Positions 12,401-24,874 of a stretch of 64,000 bases of DNA are shown here, in pieces. Origin of the DNA: Gyromitra esculenta. Its lineage: Eukaryota; Ascomycota; Pezizomycetes; Pezizales; Discinaceae. Where the stretch lies: positions 3,348,001 to 3,412,000 of the forward strand of contig JBCAML010000002.1 of assembly GCA_038503075.1 (NCBI GenBank), read 5' to 3'. Position numbers and translations under genes: made by a program. Within the stretch, counting starts at the first letter, position 1, and each line of letters starts with the position of its first letter. Below the pieces are notes generated by a model. That model worked only from the letters and a program-made list of their open reading frames with translations, did no database searches and was not told where the DNA came from.

Positions 12401-14716
12401 AATGATGATCGTGAAGCTAGCGGACGTAACAGGCTGATGATGGTGAAAAAAAGGCGATAAGGTGGGTAGATAGGGAGTGCCGTAGCCGGCTGGGCAAAAA
12501 TTTATTCAGCTGTATTAGTGGGTTGGAGTATAGACGTGAGCTTGTGGACTGCTCCAGAGCGAGTTTGTGAAATGCTGCGCTTGTACTTGCGTGCTTTTGG
12601 GGAGGGGTATATGGATAGTACTAATAGACCGGCTTCGGGGATTTGTCATCTCTTACTGCAAGAGGAGATGTTTTTCTTAGGATACTGAATTGGATTCCGA
12701 GCTTTATGCCGGCAGCGGGAGTATATTGTAGGGTCGAACGGACCGAAGTCAAATGCAAAATAAGCTCGGGAGTCCCAAGCACTGGGGACCTCGAAAAACT
12801 CAGATTACGTCTTGGCCAACCACATCCCCCTCCGTGTATTCGGGAACTTTAAATCATGATAAATAGCGATTTTTCATCATCGTGAGACCACACTGAACGA
12901 CATATTATCCGCCACATCAATTGGCTGACATCAACTCAGTTACCCTATGTCACGCTGTGGCACTTAAACGCTAGAGAATCATCGTGTTGTGCAACGTGAG
13001 ATAGCATTGTAGGTTAGTCGGAACATGTGACATCTATATTTAGCATCGCTGTCAAACATTTTCTTGCACAGCCTCATGATCAATGCCTGGTGCAGCACGG
13101 TCCTTCTCCTTACACTTCCCCAAGCCCAGGGGCAGGACTGAAGAGGTAGTGCATGGCGGGGGTTCTATTCTTAGAACAGGATCCAGAAAGAACCTGGATC
13201 AAAAAAGATGAGATCTTGAAAATCAAGGTTGCGAGAAGAGAACTAGAAGGTCGAAGAAGAAAATAAGCCTGTTCCGAGAGAATGGGGATTGGAGAAGTTT
13301 GGGGAGACGGGCTGCAGAACTAGAGGTACTCTACTCCTTGATAGGCATGTCATATGTGAAGAATCGTGGGCGACGGGTTGCTACGAAGCGCGTGTTGCTG
13401 TTGTCATTGCTTTCGGCGAATCTTCACGCTTGGAGTGACGTGACGCGAGGGCTAGACAAGGATTTCGCAAAGGGAAAAAAAATACTGTTACGGAAACGTG
13501 ATTGTGAGAGAAGTGCCAGGGAATAGGTCAAGACCACAATGGAATCGTAGATCCTGTCGGCGAGAAATCTCGGCATCAATGCTCGATTGTTGTTGGTGAT
13601 TTCAGTGCAAAGGTGATTTGGCCCTCGTTTTCTTGATTGTTCACGTCACTTAGGCTGTTATCTGCACGAGAACATTAAATGTCACGGAGCATTACAGTAG
13701 GTAGAGTATCGTATGTGCTGGGGAGCACATAGATTAGGTAGGGGGTGGTGGTCATCGCGTTATTGCACGGCTGCACCCCGCAAGGAGGCTTACCCTCCGC
13801 CGCGTTCAATCTACTGTAGGAAGAACAAGGGGAGAGTTTGACTTCAGAAACGCTGCGTTCGTCTTCGTCAATTGCATCTCAGCTGGGGGGCTTTCGTTTG
13901 TCTTCTGCAACGAGTGGTTATCCACCACAGTTAAGCAGTTGGGAGGGCGTCGCTAAGGAAGGACCTTAGTTTCAAAGGGGAATCGAAAGCTCGACCACAC
14001 GTCACGAAGCTCTCGTCATTCGTTCATCAACCATCAAACAGACTTGATAGGCAGACATTAAGGGTTAAGGCATTTAGGGCAGCTGTCGAAAACAACAAAA
14101 CTACATCCACCCCTACCCTCGCTTTTCGTCCAAGGGTTTCTATTGTATCTGGATCCGCCGTGGGGGCTTTCGTCTGTTTTCCCGTCCTGCTTACTTTCGT
14201 CCACATCCTCTCGCACTTTTCTTTCTTTTTCTTCATATTTTGCTTTCTCGGGCTGCATATATATCGAGAGGAGGGAAAGGAAAGGCTTTAGATCGTTAGG
14301 TCGTATCCGTCGCTCATACGCTCGCTACAGTTGATTGGAAGAGAGAAAAGGGTTGCTCCCGTTGTGGACCCTTTGAGGCCGCAGTCTCTGCCCAGCCAGA
14401 GGTCAGAAATCAGCACAGCACAGCCAGGCAACGATCTTCTCGACACCAGTATCCATCGATTATCACAGGCCACACGTAACAAGCCGGCAAAACGTTTCTG
14501 TTATCCAATTCCTGGTAGCTGGTTCTGTCGTCTCTTGATTGTTAGCGAGTGGCTTTTACTCCGTAGCCATCAGCCAGGGCTGAAGGGGGGAGATCAAAGG
14601 TTGTCCTATTTTTAGGGGGGAGGTGGAAAGGAAAGGTGAGCTGGAGTTATTGCTGGGATATTCGCTGTATATCGAGGTACACCGGTGTGGCATAAGGTTG
14701 GGTTTGGGCGATCACT
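9466..14716. other. Long intergenic region and probable TRP-like gene leader
   Basis: No gene could be supported. AT-rich sequence to about 11.5 kb contains a TA-flanked inverted-repeat element at 10729-10860. A TATA-like TATAAATAAAC near 12016 leads only to short frames. From about 14100 the sequence becomes pyrimidine-rich and contains several short upstream frames, consistent with a long 5' leader of the gene starting at 14717. A short frame near 12113 begins with a CxxCY peptide that faintly resembles a Zn2Cys6 start but has no ATG and no continuation. Confidence 0.55.
10729..10860. mobile_element. 132-bp TA-flanked TIR element (MITE-like)
   Basis: The left end reads TCCCACAATCCGCTGG and continues to TGACCCCTC and TGGCGG. 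The right end, read inverted, is TCACATAATCCGGTG followed by TGACCCCTC and TGGCGG. The arms are about 45-50 bp with small gaps, and both ends are flanked by TA. No coding capacity. Confidence 0.5.
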
Positions 14717-17700
14717 ATGCTGAGCCGTCTTGTTCATAGGTTTCCACAGTCCGTGAGGATGATGATGGACACTCCCTCTTTGTCGTCGTCGTCGTTGCTA
14801 TCTTCAACCGCACTCGATTCCCGCCTGTCAATAACTGCACATCGCAAACGTCGGCCAAAACGTCGTTGCTATAATTCCTCGCCTATGCAGATGTTCTCCC
14901 TGCTGGTGCTGACCACCCTCCTTTTTTTCACGGCCCCAACTCGCTCGGTCCTGATCAATACCTTCGAAAATTGTTTATCAGAGAGCGTGCAGTCGTCGCC
15001 TTCACATATCCAGTTTCACCCGATATTAGTGGCAGCATCGTTTTCAGTGGATGATCCGGAGAAGATATTGAGGGTTACAATATGGGGGAATGTTACGGGG
15101 GAGGATCAGTCAAACCCGGCGGGGGTTCGCCGGAGGGATCTATACGTTGATGAGAAAATACATTTTCGACCACGGGCGGGTGAAGGATGGACATGGTGGG
15201 AAAAGCGACAAGCTGCGAACAACACACTGGGGAGTGCTACAAAAGTTACCACACAGCCACCGAGGGGACATTGGGGTCAAATGAAAATCGACAATCCAAC
15301 AATAAATGGAAGTGTAGAGTACATGGCAACGGGGAAAATAGTAGATACGGATATGCAGGGATGGGGTCAGAATGTTGCTACAACCTTGAAAACATTCATC
15401 GATGTTGCTTCCTTCCAAGCTCTGAATAACTCAATGTTCCTCTGTGCTCAGGGACATGGTGGAGACGCTACGGCGGGTGGAGATTGTCCTATGGGTGCTG
15501 TCCAGCTGTCAAACCAGACTAATTTCAATGATTTAACTATACTCATGAACGAACTGCATTCATTCACCTTCCATACGACAATGGCATCTGCATATCGTTT
15601 TGCGACTCTTGACACTACCTTTCGGATTCTGGCAGGGAACGTGGCAGGGACAACAATAGGGTGTATTCACGTGGAGATCACGCCCTTGCTGGGGTCTGCG
15701 AATAGTGCAGCTGTGACCTGGGTTCCAGTGGGCGTACTGCTTCTAGTCGGTCTAGGCACGATTCTCGCGGCGATGTTGAACCCATGGGTAGGAACTGTTG
15801 ATGTGTTTAGGTGGAGCAGCAACTTTGGCATGGACGAAGATATGATTCGGCTAGTGACTCCAGGGTTCGCGGATTGCCTCCAGTGGTTACAATTCTTTGT
15901 GCTCTCAGGAAGTTTGTCATTGAGTTATCCGGGTTTCTACCAACCAGCGGTTTCGAAGGTTGCTTGGAGCGTGTTGCTTTTCAACACCAGCTTTTTTACG
16001 CACTCGAACGAATCGTCTACTGATCAGAGTTGGCAAGGGGATGGGGTTTATGCTTTGGATGCTGCGGCTTATGGGCTTGAGAGGATTGCGCAGGCTCTAG
16101 GCTTACAGAGTGTCAATGATATTTGGGTCTGTGTGATGGCTTTCTTTGGAGTTGTGACCGCCGTGACTGTATTGGCGGTACAGTTATGGTTTCTATTTAG
16201 ATGGGTCGTAAGGACGATTAAAAGGCACGAGGAAGAGGATTTGACGCAGAAGAACTTGCCATTTACTACAGGTATGTTGTGGTTTCCTAGATTAGAGGTT
16301 TCCTGCGCAAAAGTGGTCACGACTGGCTAAGGTGGATGTACTGATTTTGGATGACCTTTCAACACAACTTAGGGTTACTGAATCGCCTCACGTTTACCTA
16401 TTTTTTGACACCTCTTCTCGCTATCTCCTCCTTTCAAATCACAGTTGCCAATGATTCCAACACCGCAATAGTAGCATGTGCGGGAGTGACGATCCTAGTA
16501 CTTCTACTTACTGTTATCTACCTTACTATCCGTATCTGGACTCACGCACCACGGTCTACACTCTTTGATAATATCCCGACTTTACTAACATTTGGAACTT
16601 TCTACAATACATATCGTGAAAAGAACCTTAAATTTTTCATCATCCAGCTCTATGTCAACATAGTTCGTGCCCTCGCGTTCGGTGCTCTTCAGCCTAGTGG
16701 GATAGCACAAATCACAATCTTAGCCGTGTGCGAGATTGTACTTGTACTTACTGTTTACGGGATTAAACCTTACGCATCAGCGACATCAATGAATGCCTGG
16801 CAAGCCATACTTGCAATGATTAGGCTGCTGACAATATTACTAATGATGACGTTCGTTCCAAGTATGAATGCAAATGACGCGTCAAAGGGCTGGATAGGAT
16901 ATGTCATCTTGGTGATTCACGCACTAGTCCTCATTTTCGGGTTTTTTTTCATGGCTGTGCAAACCATGCTAGAGCTGTTTATTCGCGGATGTGGTGGCGC
17001 AGATGATGGAGAAGCTGCTAGAGGAGGTCTTGCTAAAGTAAGTTGGATCCTCATTTCCCCTAATTCGCTGAGACTAGAGAGGCCCAAACCGAGAGTCGAT
17101 CTGGATGAATGATGAATGATACGCTTGATTTCTTTTTCACTTTCTCATGAGACATGAGGCATGGATTTGAATGATGAATAATGAGACTATGACGGAGGGC
17201 CAAGAGACTTTTGGAGTATTTGGATGAGTGTGCAGACATTGATCAAGATTTATTTTATTCATTCGCGGGACTGGGATTACCATTCAGCATGGTAAATCGC
17301 AGTTCTGGGTATTTGCTTTTCTTCTATAGGGATTGGCTTTTTCTCTATGCTTATACTCAAGGAAGGACATAAAAACAAGTCATCATTCATCTATTTCCAA
17401 TCTTCTTTCTAGACCTCTCTATTCTCTGCTCTTTCCTGCTACTATTCGAGTTTTCTTTCTTTCTTCCTTGTCTTCACATTTATTGTGTGAACGTGCGTTG
17501 CTAAATGCCTACTCGTATTTTAAAGGTCTTCGGAATGCGCCAACTCTCACGCCGTAAGCACCAATCCGTCGATCCCAGCATCATGGCCGGCAGTGAAGAA
17601 CGCAAGTCAAATTTGGGCGGCACAATCAGACCTGGTATCGGGCCCATCTCACGATCTGAAAGCGCGGCAGTACTACTCGGTGGCAACATTGGCAGCGGTT

Positions 17701-19319
17701 CAGTTGGCGGCGGCCACGGCGTCGAGGCTGTCAGTCATAGCGGTCACGCACACTCTGGAAGCGGAAGCACAGGGTTCACGCCCACCACTCCAGGAGCAGG
17801 AAGTCAGTATTCACACCTACCTGGTACTGTCGGGGGGCCCTTAAACGTAGATACGAGCGCCGCAGTAGGACCCTACTACCGTCCACCTCGAGCGAAGGGA
17901 CTACAGCGTGCAAACGGCGAGGGTAGTGCAAGCGACAACTATTCTCCCGGTGAGCGTAGTCGTGGGTCCTGGGGCAGCGATATGTGGCCCGCAGCAGGTG
18001 GCGCGGCAGGTAAACAACGAGGCTCGCAACACAGCTCGCATGGTAGCCAGGGTGGATTTGGAGTTGGAGAAGGAGGCGCGTTTGCTTCTGCCGGGCCTTC
18101 AGGTACTGGAACACCGCATGATGATGTGGATATGAGTGGATATCCAAAGGGAGGCATAATCAAGGGACTGGCTCACCAACGCACGGACTCGTCTTTAGGT
18201 GGTGCTGGGAGTGCTAGGGTGACACCGAATTATGCAGTGCGGGAAGGTGACTTTTATTACGGTGTGCATGCGCGTGGACCAGCGTTATCGAGTCAGCCGG
18301 CGAGGAGGTTAGGAACTGGACCGGCGGATCCGACAGGGTCTGTGGCGGTTGCGAAGGGATGGCTAATGCGGAAATTGGGACTGGCAGTGAAGGAGGAGAA
18401 AGGGTTTGCGGTTGTCAGAAGCAGTCGGGCACCTGAGGCGTTACTGAATGCTGAGCGGGAGGCGAAGGGTATTGGAATGGCTATCAGCGCTGATGCTCCG
18501 GTGAGGGCGGATGAGGATGATAGTGACAGTAGTGATGAGGATGATAATGGTGATGAAGATGGTAAAGGGGTTGGGAAACGAAGAACTCCCGGGCCCGCTC
18601 CTGATACTGAGAGTGAGAGCGAGAGCGAAGATGAGAATATCGCGGCCAGCGCCCCCGGACCAAGTGCAAGGATGCTCGAGAAACAGCCAGCGTACGACAC
18701 GAACACCGGGATAGAGCTTATGCGACAAGGCAGCATCAAACCTAAGGTACCACGGAAATCATCGAAACGGAAATCCGCTAGTTTGCTCATAACACCTGTG
18801 ACGACCGATCGCCAAAGTTCATTCCAGCAGCAACACGATGCGGTAGATGAAGACCCGGATAGTCCTATCCTTGTGCGAAAACCTGGCCAGCTTTATGATC
18901 CACACTCGCCTCCTCAATCTGCCAGCTTCTATACAAATCCTGAGCAGCTACACCCACTACGACATAAGCAGAACCTATCTGTTCAATCTACGAACTCGCA
19001 TTCTACACGACTACCGTTCACGAGTAACTCCAGTAGAGACGGACAGACTGAGAGTAGCGCACACTCACGGTCGGTAAGCACGAACAGTAGCATTCTATCG
19101 CCACCGCAGATGACCGTGGACAACGAACCGGGGAGTAGACCTGCAAGCGTGGGTACCGTGCATAGGTTCCGCATGGAAGACAGTATGAGGACGGTACCAG
19201 GTGGAGACAGAGATTTGATGGGGAGTAGAGCGGAACTGGTGGAGCAGTCAAGAAGTGCAAGTTTGGGTAGTCAGCTCAGCAGAAAAGGATCGCAGATGTC
19301 TAGGCGGGGGGGAACGTAG
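14717..19319 (+). CDS. TRP-like ion channel family protein with ML-like N-terminal domain (1337 aa)
   Basis: Exons 14717-16271, 16373-17037 and 17526-19319 join in frame over GT..AG introns of 101 and 488 nt. The N-terminus has a hydrophobic signal (FSLLVLTTLLFF, about 59-71); the ATG at 14885 (residue 57) would place it at the very start and is an alternative start. An ML-like lumenal domain follows with NCLSESVQ, IQFHP and TIWGNVTGE, hallmark stretches of the fungal TRP/FLC/spray family. Eight to ten membrane helices lie between about 333 and 720, and exon 3 opens with VFGMRQLSRR, typical after the last helix. The remaining ~590 residues are a Ser/Gly-rich tail with an acidic patch encoded near 18510-18640. 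Family members act in Ca2+ homeostasis and cell-wall or FAD-related transport at ER or plasma membrane; the exact role here is inferred only. The ATG at 17505 lies inside intron 2 and is not a gene start. Confidence 0.88.
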
Positions 19320-19892
19320 AAGGCTGTTTAGGCGGGGCATTGCGAGTGCGTGCGTGTACGTGTTCATACCCAAGTACTTGATCCTTCGTTCTCTTTCTTA
19401 GTTTTGTCTGGGGATGCTGTGAGGGTTTTCAAAAAAAATGGTGTTTTGTCTTTTTTTGTTAAAGTAATAGCGGCTTGCATGGCTCTTTTTTTCTTTCTTT
19501 CTCTTTCTACCGTTCATGGGGGAGGTAGCTATACTATCTTATCTATCTAATCATTCTCTCTTCGGCCTTCTCTTTTGTCTTTTGTTTTTCTATATGGGGG
19601 AGGGGGGTTTTGTTTTGTTCTTTTGGATTGCTTTGCTTTTGTTTTTCCGTTCTGGTTTCTTCTATTCTAGGATTGGTTGGGGCTGGGTTTGCTTTTTTAT
19701 TTTATTTTATTTTATCCAATTTGTTTTATATATCTTCTTTCCTTTCACATGGCAGGATGGAAATCAGCACAGTTCGGGAATGTAATAAGATGGCCCAACT
19801 GTAGCTGTAATTGGTTTTGTATATGCGGTACGATAATACGGACGCGCGCGTTGAAGGAGGAGGAAAGAGGGGTCGAAAAGTAAAAAGGGAAA

Positions 19893-19913
19893 TTTTTTTT
19901 TTTTTTTTTTTTT
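19893..19913. repeat. Poly-T tract (21 nt)
   Basis: Uninterrupted run of T on the plus strand, followed closely by a G-run. Downstream of the TRP-like gene; may be length-variable. Confidence 0.95.
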
Positions 19914-21197
19914 ATCGGGGGGGGGAGACGTATAAAGTATACGATTTTTTTTTTGATTTTTCTTTACCCTTTAGCCTAGGCTTTTTAGTTTTGTGTTTGC
20001 CTTGCTCTGCTTATTCGCGCTGCTAGTGCGAGAGTGAGAGAGTGAGAGAGGGGGGGGAACGTGTGGGAAGATATGGAGCGAAGAGGATGTATATAGTGGA
20101 AATATTTAAGGAACCAGGGATAAGTTCAAGACAGCGGGATGGGAAAAGACCACCATATTGTGACTTTGGCTATAGCTTTGCTATCTCCCTGCAGCTCTCT
20201 GCTATGTACAAGGAATGCTCGTTCAAACGAGTCAGACTGCTACCCTAGCACCCTTGCCGTCACTAGCGCCTTTACCATCACCTTCTGTTCTGAGGGAAAT
20301 GCTCTCGAGATAGATGACGTCACAGTAGGCTACGGCGTTGAGGGCCGTGAGCCCAGCGTGAAAATATCGCGTAACAGAACCTCCCAAAGAGATCGTCATA
20401 TATGATTGTGGCGGACGGAGACGCGTTCAAAACGCGTCACGTGGGTAGGTGGGAGGTTTGACAGCGGTTTGTCACGTCGCAACACACAGCGCGAACATCA
20501 CGCGACTCCAAACAGTGGCATAGTAGACTAGATACATTCGCGAATCCTCTTCCGAAAGTTGGCCATGACCATAAACCCTTTTAGATAACTACGAACCAAG
20601 AAAACCATCGAACCAGCGAGGAGGAGCCTTGTATCAATGGATTTTTTTTCCAGACACGTCTCAGCAATTCTTTTCGTAAACCCCACGCACAGCGGCCTGG
20701 AAAGCGAACGAAAAAAGAGAAGAGTAGAGAAGAGGCAGAAATTATAAATAAATAGCCAATTCTGTTTATTTGTCAAAAATTCCCTACCCCGCCGAAGCGG
20801 GGCAGGAGCAGTCAACATAGTTGTAGTTTTCAACTAGCAAAAATCGAAGCTCAGACGAATCTTCACTGCTATCGATCTTGCCCTTGCACCGGGATGGGGG
20901 AGAGAAAAAGAAGGGTAGTAGGGGGGGATGGGCGGCTTATATACTTTTTTCTCGGTCGGCGAAATTTAGTCGTTCTTAGGGCTGGGGGCTTGAATGCCAA
21001 GGCTTTAGAATGGTTAGGGGCTGCCTTAGTTATTCTGGATCGGGAATATATACCCGAGAAAGGGTAGGGAGGCGGGCCTTGTCTGAGCTTGAGCGTTCAA
21101 TCCTACCCCAAGGAACTCAATCGTTGGATACATATGCAGGTACCATCACGCCTCTATTAAGCTCGCTGAGCTGATGTTTTCTTGGTTGCTATATGTA

Positions 21198-21400
21198 CAG
21201 TCACGTTCGCAAAATCCTGGCACCCTACTAATCGTTGATAATAAACTAAATAGCTACATATCGAACTGGAAAACAGTAATTCAAAAGGGTGGAAAGCTAC
21301 GGAGATCCTCAGATGCTGAATAATCTCTATTATAGCCTCAATCCGTCGGCAGTCGTGTTTAATAGAGACGAGGGGTGCCAAGACTTTTCGAACGAGACTG
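21198..21400. mobile_element. 203-bp Tc1/mariner-type MITE
   Basis: The left end begins CAGTCACGTTCGC and reaches TGGCACCC. The right end, read inverted, begins CAGTCTCGTTCGA and reaches TTGGCACCCC. The arms are about 29 bp with five differences. TA dinucleotides at 21196-21197 and 21401-21402 and the terminal CAGT are classic for Tc1/mariner elements. The inner end AAAAGTCTTGGCACCCC closely matches that of the element at 34129-34209, so the two belong to related families. There is no transposase frame. Confidence 0.7.
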
Positions 21401-22129
21401 TACATACATGCGGGGGGTGAGGCTGTACCTGCGTATATGTATAGAGACCTCAGAGCACCGCTAATTGACGAGGCTCTGGATCACTCTAGATCACTATGGT
21501 CTTGAGTATGGCTGTTTGGTGTTTCGTAGCCCACAGGAGGTGTGGTGGCCTCGTTGGCTTGTGGTTGTATCAACGGGTTATTTAGGATACCAAGAGCTCG
21601 TACAGTCTTCAATACATTAAAACCTTAGTGTATAACCCTGAGCGACAAGAGATACGAGTTGAGTCGCGTATCAGTTCGTAGCCGGAGAAGTGGCAGTACC
21701 AAGGTGGCACCTCTGAATAGTTTGCTGTGATGGTCATGTATTATCACTCGTGCAAAGTATTAATAAGCCCGTTTATTCTCTCGATAGAGGATTAACTAAA
21801 CACGCCAGTAGAGTACTAAATGTATCACTCGCTATTAAACACACGCACGAGTGAGATTCCATGATTAGAAAGAAGTACCTCCCATTGTTTTAATCTGCTA
21901 TTTCAGTATTCATCGTAATTACCAATAAATAACTACATCGACACCTAAAACATGCCCAACCCTGCAAAACACCATTCGCAAAACCAACAATAAAATAAAT
22001 AAAAAAACAACTATACAAAATCTAAACCTAGTCTATACAACCGAGCCTACACACCATATCTACACCCTCCCCATCCTCTCCACGTACCCTCCCCAATTCC
22101 AATACCACCACCCCAATTCTACCTCTACA

Positions 22130-23179
22130 CTAAACCCATCCCACCACACCCATAACAACCCCAACCCCCCACCCGGCCCACCACCCAACTCCACACCGCC
22201 CCCCCTCACTCGCAGGACTAAACACCAGCCCCCGGCTCATCGTGCTAGTAAGCGTCCAAGTCCTCGTCTGACTCTCGCCCACCACGCCCCCGCTATTAGT
22301 ATTACTCGCCACCACGGTCGTAATCACGATCGCAACCGTCGCCAGCGTCGGCGGGGGCACAGGCGCAGTAGACGTGAGTGTCAGTGTGTATGGCGGTTGC
22401 TGTTGGGTTGGAGTTTGTGGGGTTGTTACTACTATTGTAGGCTGCGGGAGGGTTGGCTGGTTAATTTGAGTTTGGGCTTGCTGGGTTGTGAGGACTTGGG
22501 TTACGAGGGGCTGGGTTGTGGGTTGGGGTGCCTGGGTTTGGACTTGCTCTGTGAGTTGGATGTTGGCTTGGGGTGTGGGCTGTGTGGTAGGTGCAGTGGT
22601 GGGGACGTTGGCGGGAATGGTGGGGGCGCGTGAGGTTGTGAGGGTTTGTACGGTTAGGAAGGTTGTTTTCTGCACCTAGTCTAATATCAGTATCTCAGCT
22701 AGCTGGGGATGGAGTGGAATTTGGGGGGGGTGGGGAGGAAGTACATCTTCGCTGCTAGTCGCTGTAGTAGCAGGGGTTGTGGCCCCGCTCGGCAGGTCCC
22801 CGCCGCTCGGGAGCGAGTCGCATCCGACGCGGATCTTGTTCTCGCAGACGTCGTTGCGGTATGATTCGCAGCCTAGACGGCCGCTGTCGTTCGTGCCGAC
22901 GGCGGTAAGGCAGTCGCGGAAAGCTTGCATACATTCGTCGTAGACGTCCCGACAGGCGGATTGAGAGGCAAAGACCTGTGGGAGTGTGGGGAAGGGGAAG
23001 GGGGATGAAGTAGTGGACGAAGAGGTTGTGGTTTTGGACGAGGTGGTTTTTTGGGCGTGGGTTAGGGGGAGGGCTATAAGTAGGAGGAAAAACAAGAGAA
23101 GGGTGCCTCTGTGGAGAGGAGGTTTTCGGCGGCGGGTTGGGGGCTGTGAAGAGTGTGTTGGGTGGCGGGTTGGCTCCAT
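22130..23179 (-). CDS. Secreted six-cysteine protein with probable GPI anchor (326 aa)
   Basis: Two exons on the minus strand, 23179-22745 and 22675-22130, are joined over a 69-nt GT..AG intron with a CTGAT branch motif. Residues 1-24 are basic and proline-rich, followed by a hydrophobic core (TLLLFFLLLIALPL, 26-39), so this is a signal peptide with a long n-region, probably cleaved near residue 42. A compact cysteine domain spans 76-120 with spacing C-x6-C-x6-C-x13-C-x7-C-x7-C. The rest is a Thr/Pro/Gln-rich stalk of about 170 residues that should be heavily O-glycosylated. The C-terminus ends in a hydrophobic Gly/Val/Trp-rich tail after SPASEGG, as expected for GPI attachment. I do not recognise the cysteine domain. 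It is likely a cell-wall or surface protein, divergently transcribed from the gene at 24875. Confidence 0.7.
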
Positions 23180-24874
23180 GTTGGGGGCTATTGGTGCATA
23201 TGGATGGTGTGAATGATAGCGGTTGAAAGACGGCCAGCCGGGGACGTATTAGGATTAAAGGAAGAGGAGAGAAATGTGATTCCCAGTCCAGTGAATATTA
23301 ATGAACAGTGAAGGGGAATGGTTTTGTTCCCAGATCCAGTGAATATTAACGGATAGTGAAAGTAATCTGGCCCTAGCCCAAGGATATCAGAGAATGAGTC
23401 CGGTTTTAATTTTAAAAATATATCGATGGACTGGAAAAGGAATTAATCTGTTCCTAGCCCAGGAGCGTCGAGAAAAAGGAATGAATCGGACCCTGGTCCA
23501 AGAACATCAACAGAGGTGAAAAAGAGTGAAGGGCGTTTGTGAAATCCGATCTAGTGAGCACCAGCAGGGCAGTGGAAATCGGTTCCTGGTCCAGCGAGTG
23601 AGGGCAAGAAATATGGGTCCAGTAAAAAGTCAACGGGAAAGGTTCCCAGCTCAGATCGAAGGGAAAAGGAAGCCGCGGAGGACGCAAGGTGGAATATAAG
23701 CTCAGCAAGCGAACTAGCATCCGAGCAGATGAAACGGTGACAGACGCGATCTGTGTTACTGTATCGTGGGGTATTCAATAGAGTAGCTGGTGGGGTTGGT
23801 ATGTACTGATTGTGCCCTGCTTTTGGAAGGCGAGATTGCATTTGTAGATGGTGTGGGTTGTGTTGGCGGATGGGGTTTGAGTTGTTTCTTGGTACTCCAT
23901 GATGTATCTATTCTCACGATGTCTGTATTCTCGTCGAGGTCTGTAGATGTCTCTGTAAACATTAGCCTTGAAGCCAGTCCATCTCCACTCCCTCCACTCC
24001 CCCATCCATCACCACTATTCAGACCACCATCAGTACCAATCCATCACCAGTCCTGGATCCATATCCCCATTCCATTCTGTTCCACTCCACTCGCTCCAGT
24101 CCCCTCCAGTCCCCATCCCCATCCACTCCATCCATCGTGTCCTCTCTACATGTTCATCTGTATGTAACCCACTCTGCGACACACCCGCGTTTCACCCCTG
24201 CCGTCAAGAACCCTTCCTCCCACAATGCCATCCCCGTGTCCTTCTTTTCTTTTTCGATGCACTCCAGGAACCCCCGTCTCCTGCCTGGATGAGGACAGCA
24301 GTGCGGAGATAATGCACTGCACCGCTAGCCCAGTTGGACTCTTGGCATGCCACCTCACGTGACATGTGCCCAGGCCCCGCCAAAGCTCACGACCGCCAGA
24401 GAGACTCGACTCGATTCCATTCTCCATTCTCTGTTCTCTGCAGTATTCCCGTGTCGACCGTGAGATCTCGAGTCGCTGCTTCTGCCCAGCAAGCTGGCAT
24501 ATCCGCCCACCGCTGCGTTCTGGTCTCCAGCTGCACAGAGCCAGCTCGCGTGCTATCTACCCACATAAATACATACTATCTGTCGGGTAGCGGCTGCTTT
24601 GTTTTTCTCGTCTGTCTTTCCCACAGCGTCTGCACTGAGAGGGTTTCTTTTCTTTTCCTTTATCTCCCTTCCCTTTTCTCTGCCTCGCCTCTTCCGCCTC
24701 ATACCCGCTTCCGCGACGGGTGGTTGCGGTTGGCTGGTTTAATATCACGACCACAGCTCCAACCCTTATACCTATCACGAAGCTTTCTCGTGATAGCAAC
24801 CTCGTCCCCTCACTCGGAAAAGGGGGTTTCTCCGCAACACCCAGCTCTCTCCACCAGCGCTGCGACAGTTCCCT
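23180..24874. other. Divergent intergenic region with degenerate minisatellite
   Basis: This stretch separates the divergent genes starting at 23179 (minus) and 24875 (plus). Its first part, about 23276-23660, contains degenerate direct repeats. The rest is increasingly pyrimidine-rich, with CCATC/CACTCC-type low-complexity blocks at about 23990-24130, and probably includes the 5' leader of the FYVE-RING gene. A 227-codon frame at 24334-25017 overlaps that gene in another frame and shows no domain. Confidence 0.55.
23276..23660. repeat. Degenerate tandem repeat (minisatellite-like)
   Basis: Units containing TTCCCAG-TCCAGTGAATATTAA recur with substitutions: CCAGTCCAGTGAATATTAA near 23283, CCAGATCCAGTGAATATTAA near 23331, then progressively weaker TTCCTAGCCCAGGA, CCCTGGTCCAAGAA and TTCCTGGTCCAGCGAG. 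Spacing is roughly 50-60 bp. No reading frame persists across the units. Confidence 0.5.

Larger units (their letters stand above)
19320..22129. other. Intergenic region with homopolymers and a TIR element
   Basis: Directly after the TRP-like gene the plus strand is very T- and G-rich to about 20000, including 21 consecutive T at 19893-19913, probably 3' untranslated and spacer DNA. A short inverted repeat, GACGCGTT...AACGCGTC, sits at about 20418-20436 next to TCACGTGGG. A GC hairpin, CCCCGC-CGAA-GCGGGG, lies near 20788. A TA-flanked TIR element occupies 21198-21400. No protein-coding gene is supported. Confidence 0.55.

Noticed and set aside
17505..19319. A 604-codon frame starting at its own ATG as an independent gene
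   Set aside because: The ATG lies within a pyrimidine-rich intron of the TRP-like gene, and VFGMRQLSRR immediately after the acceptor is the normal continuation of that family.
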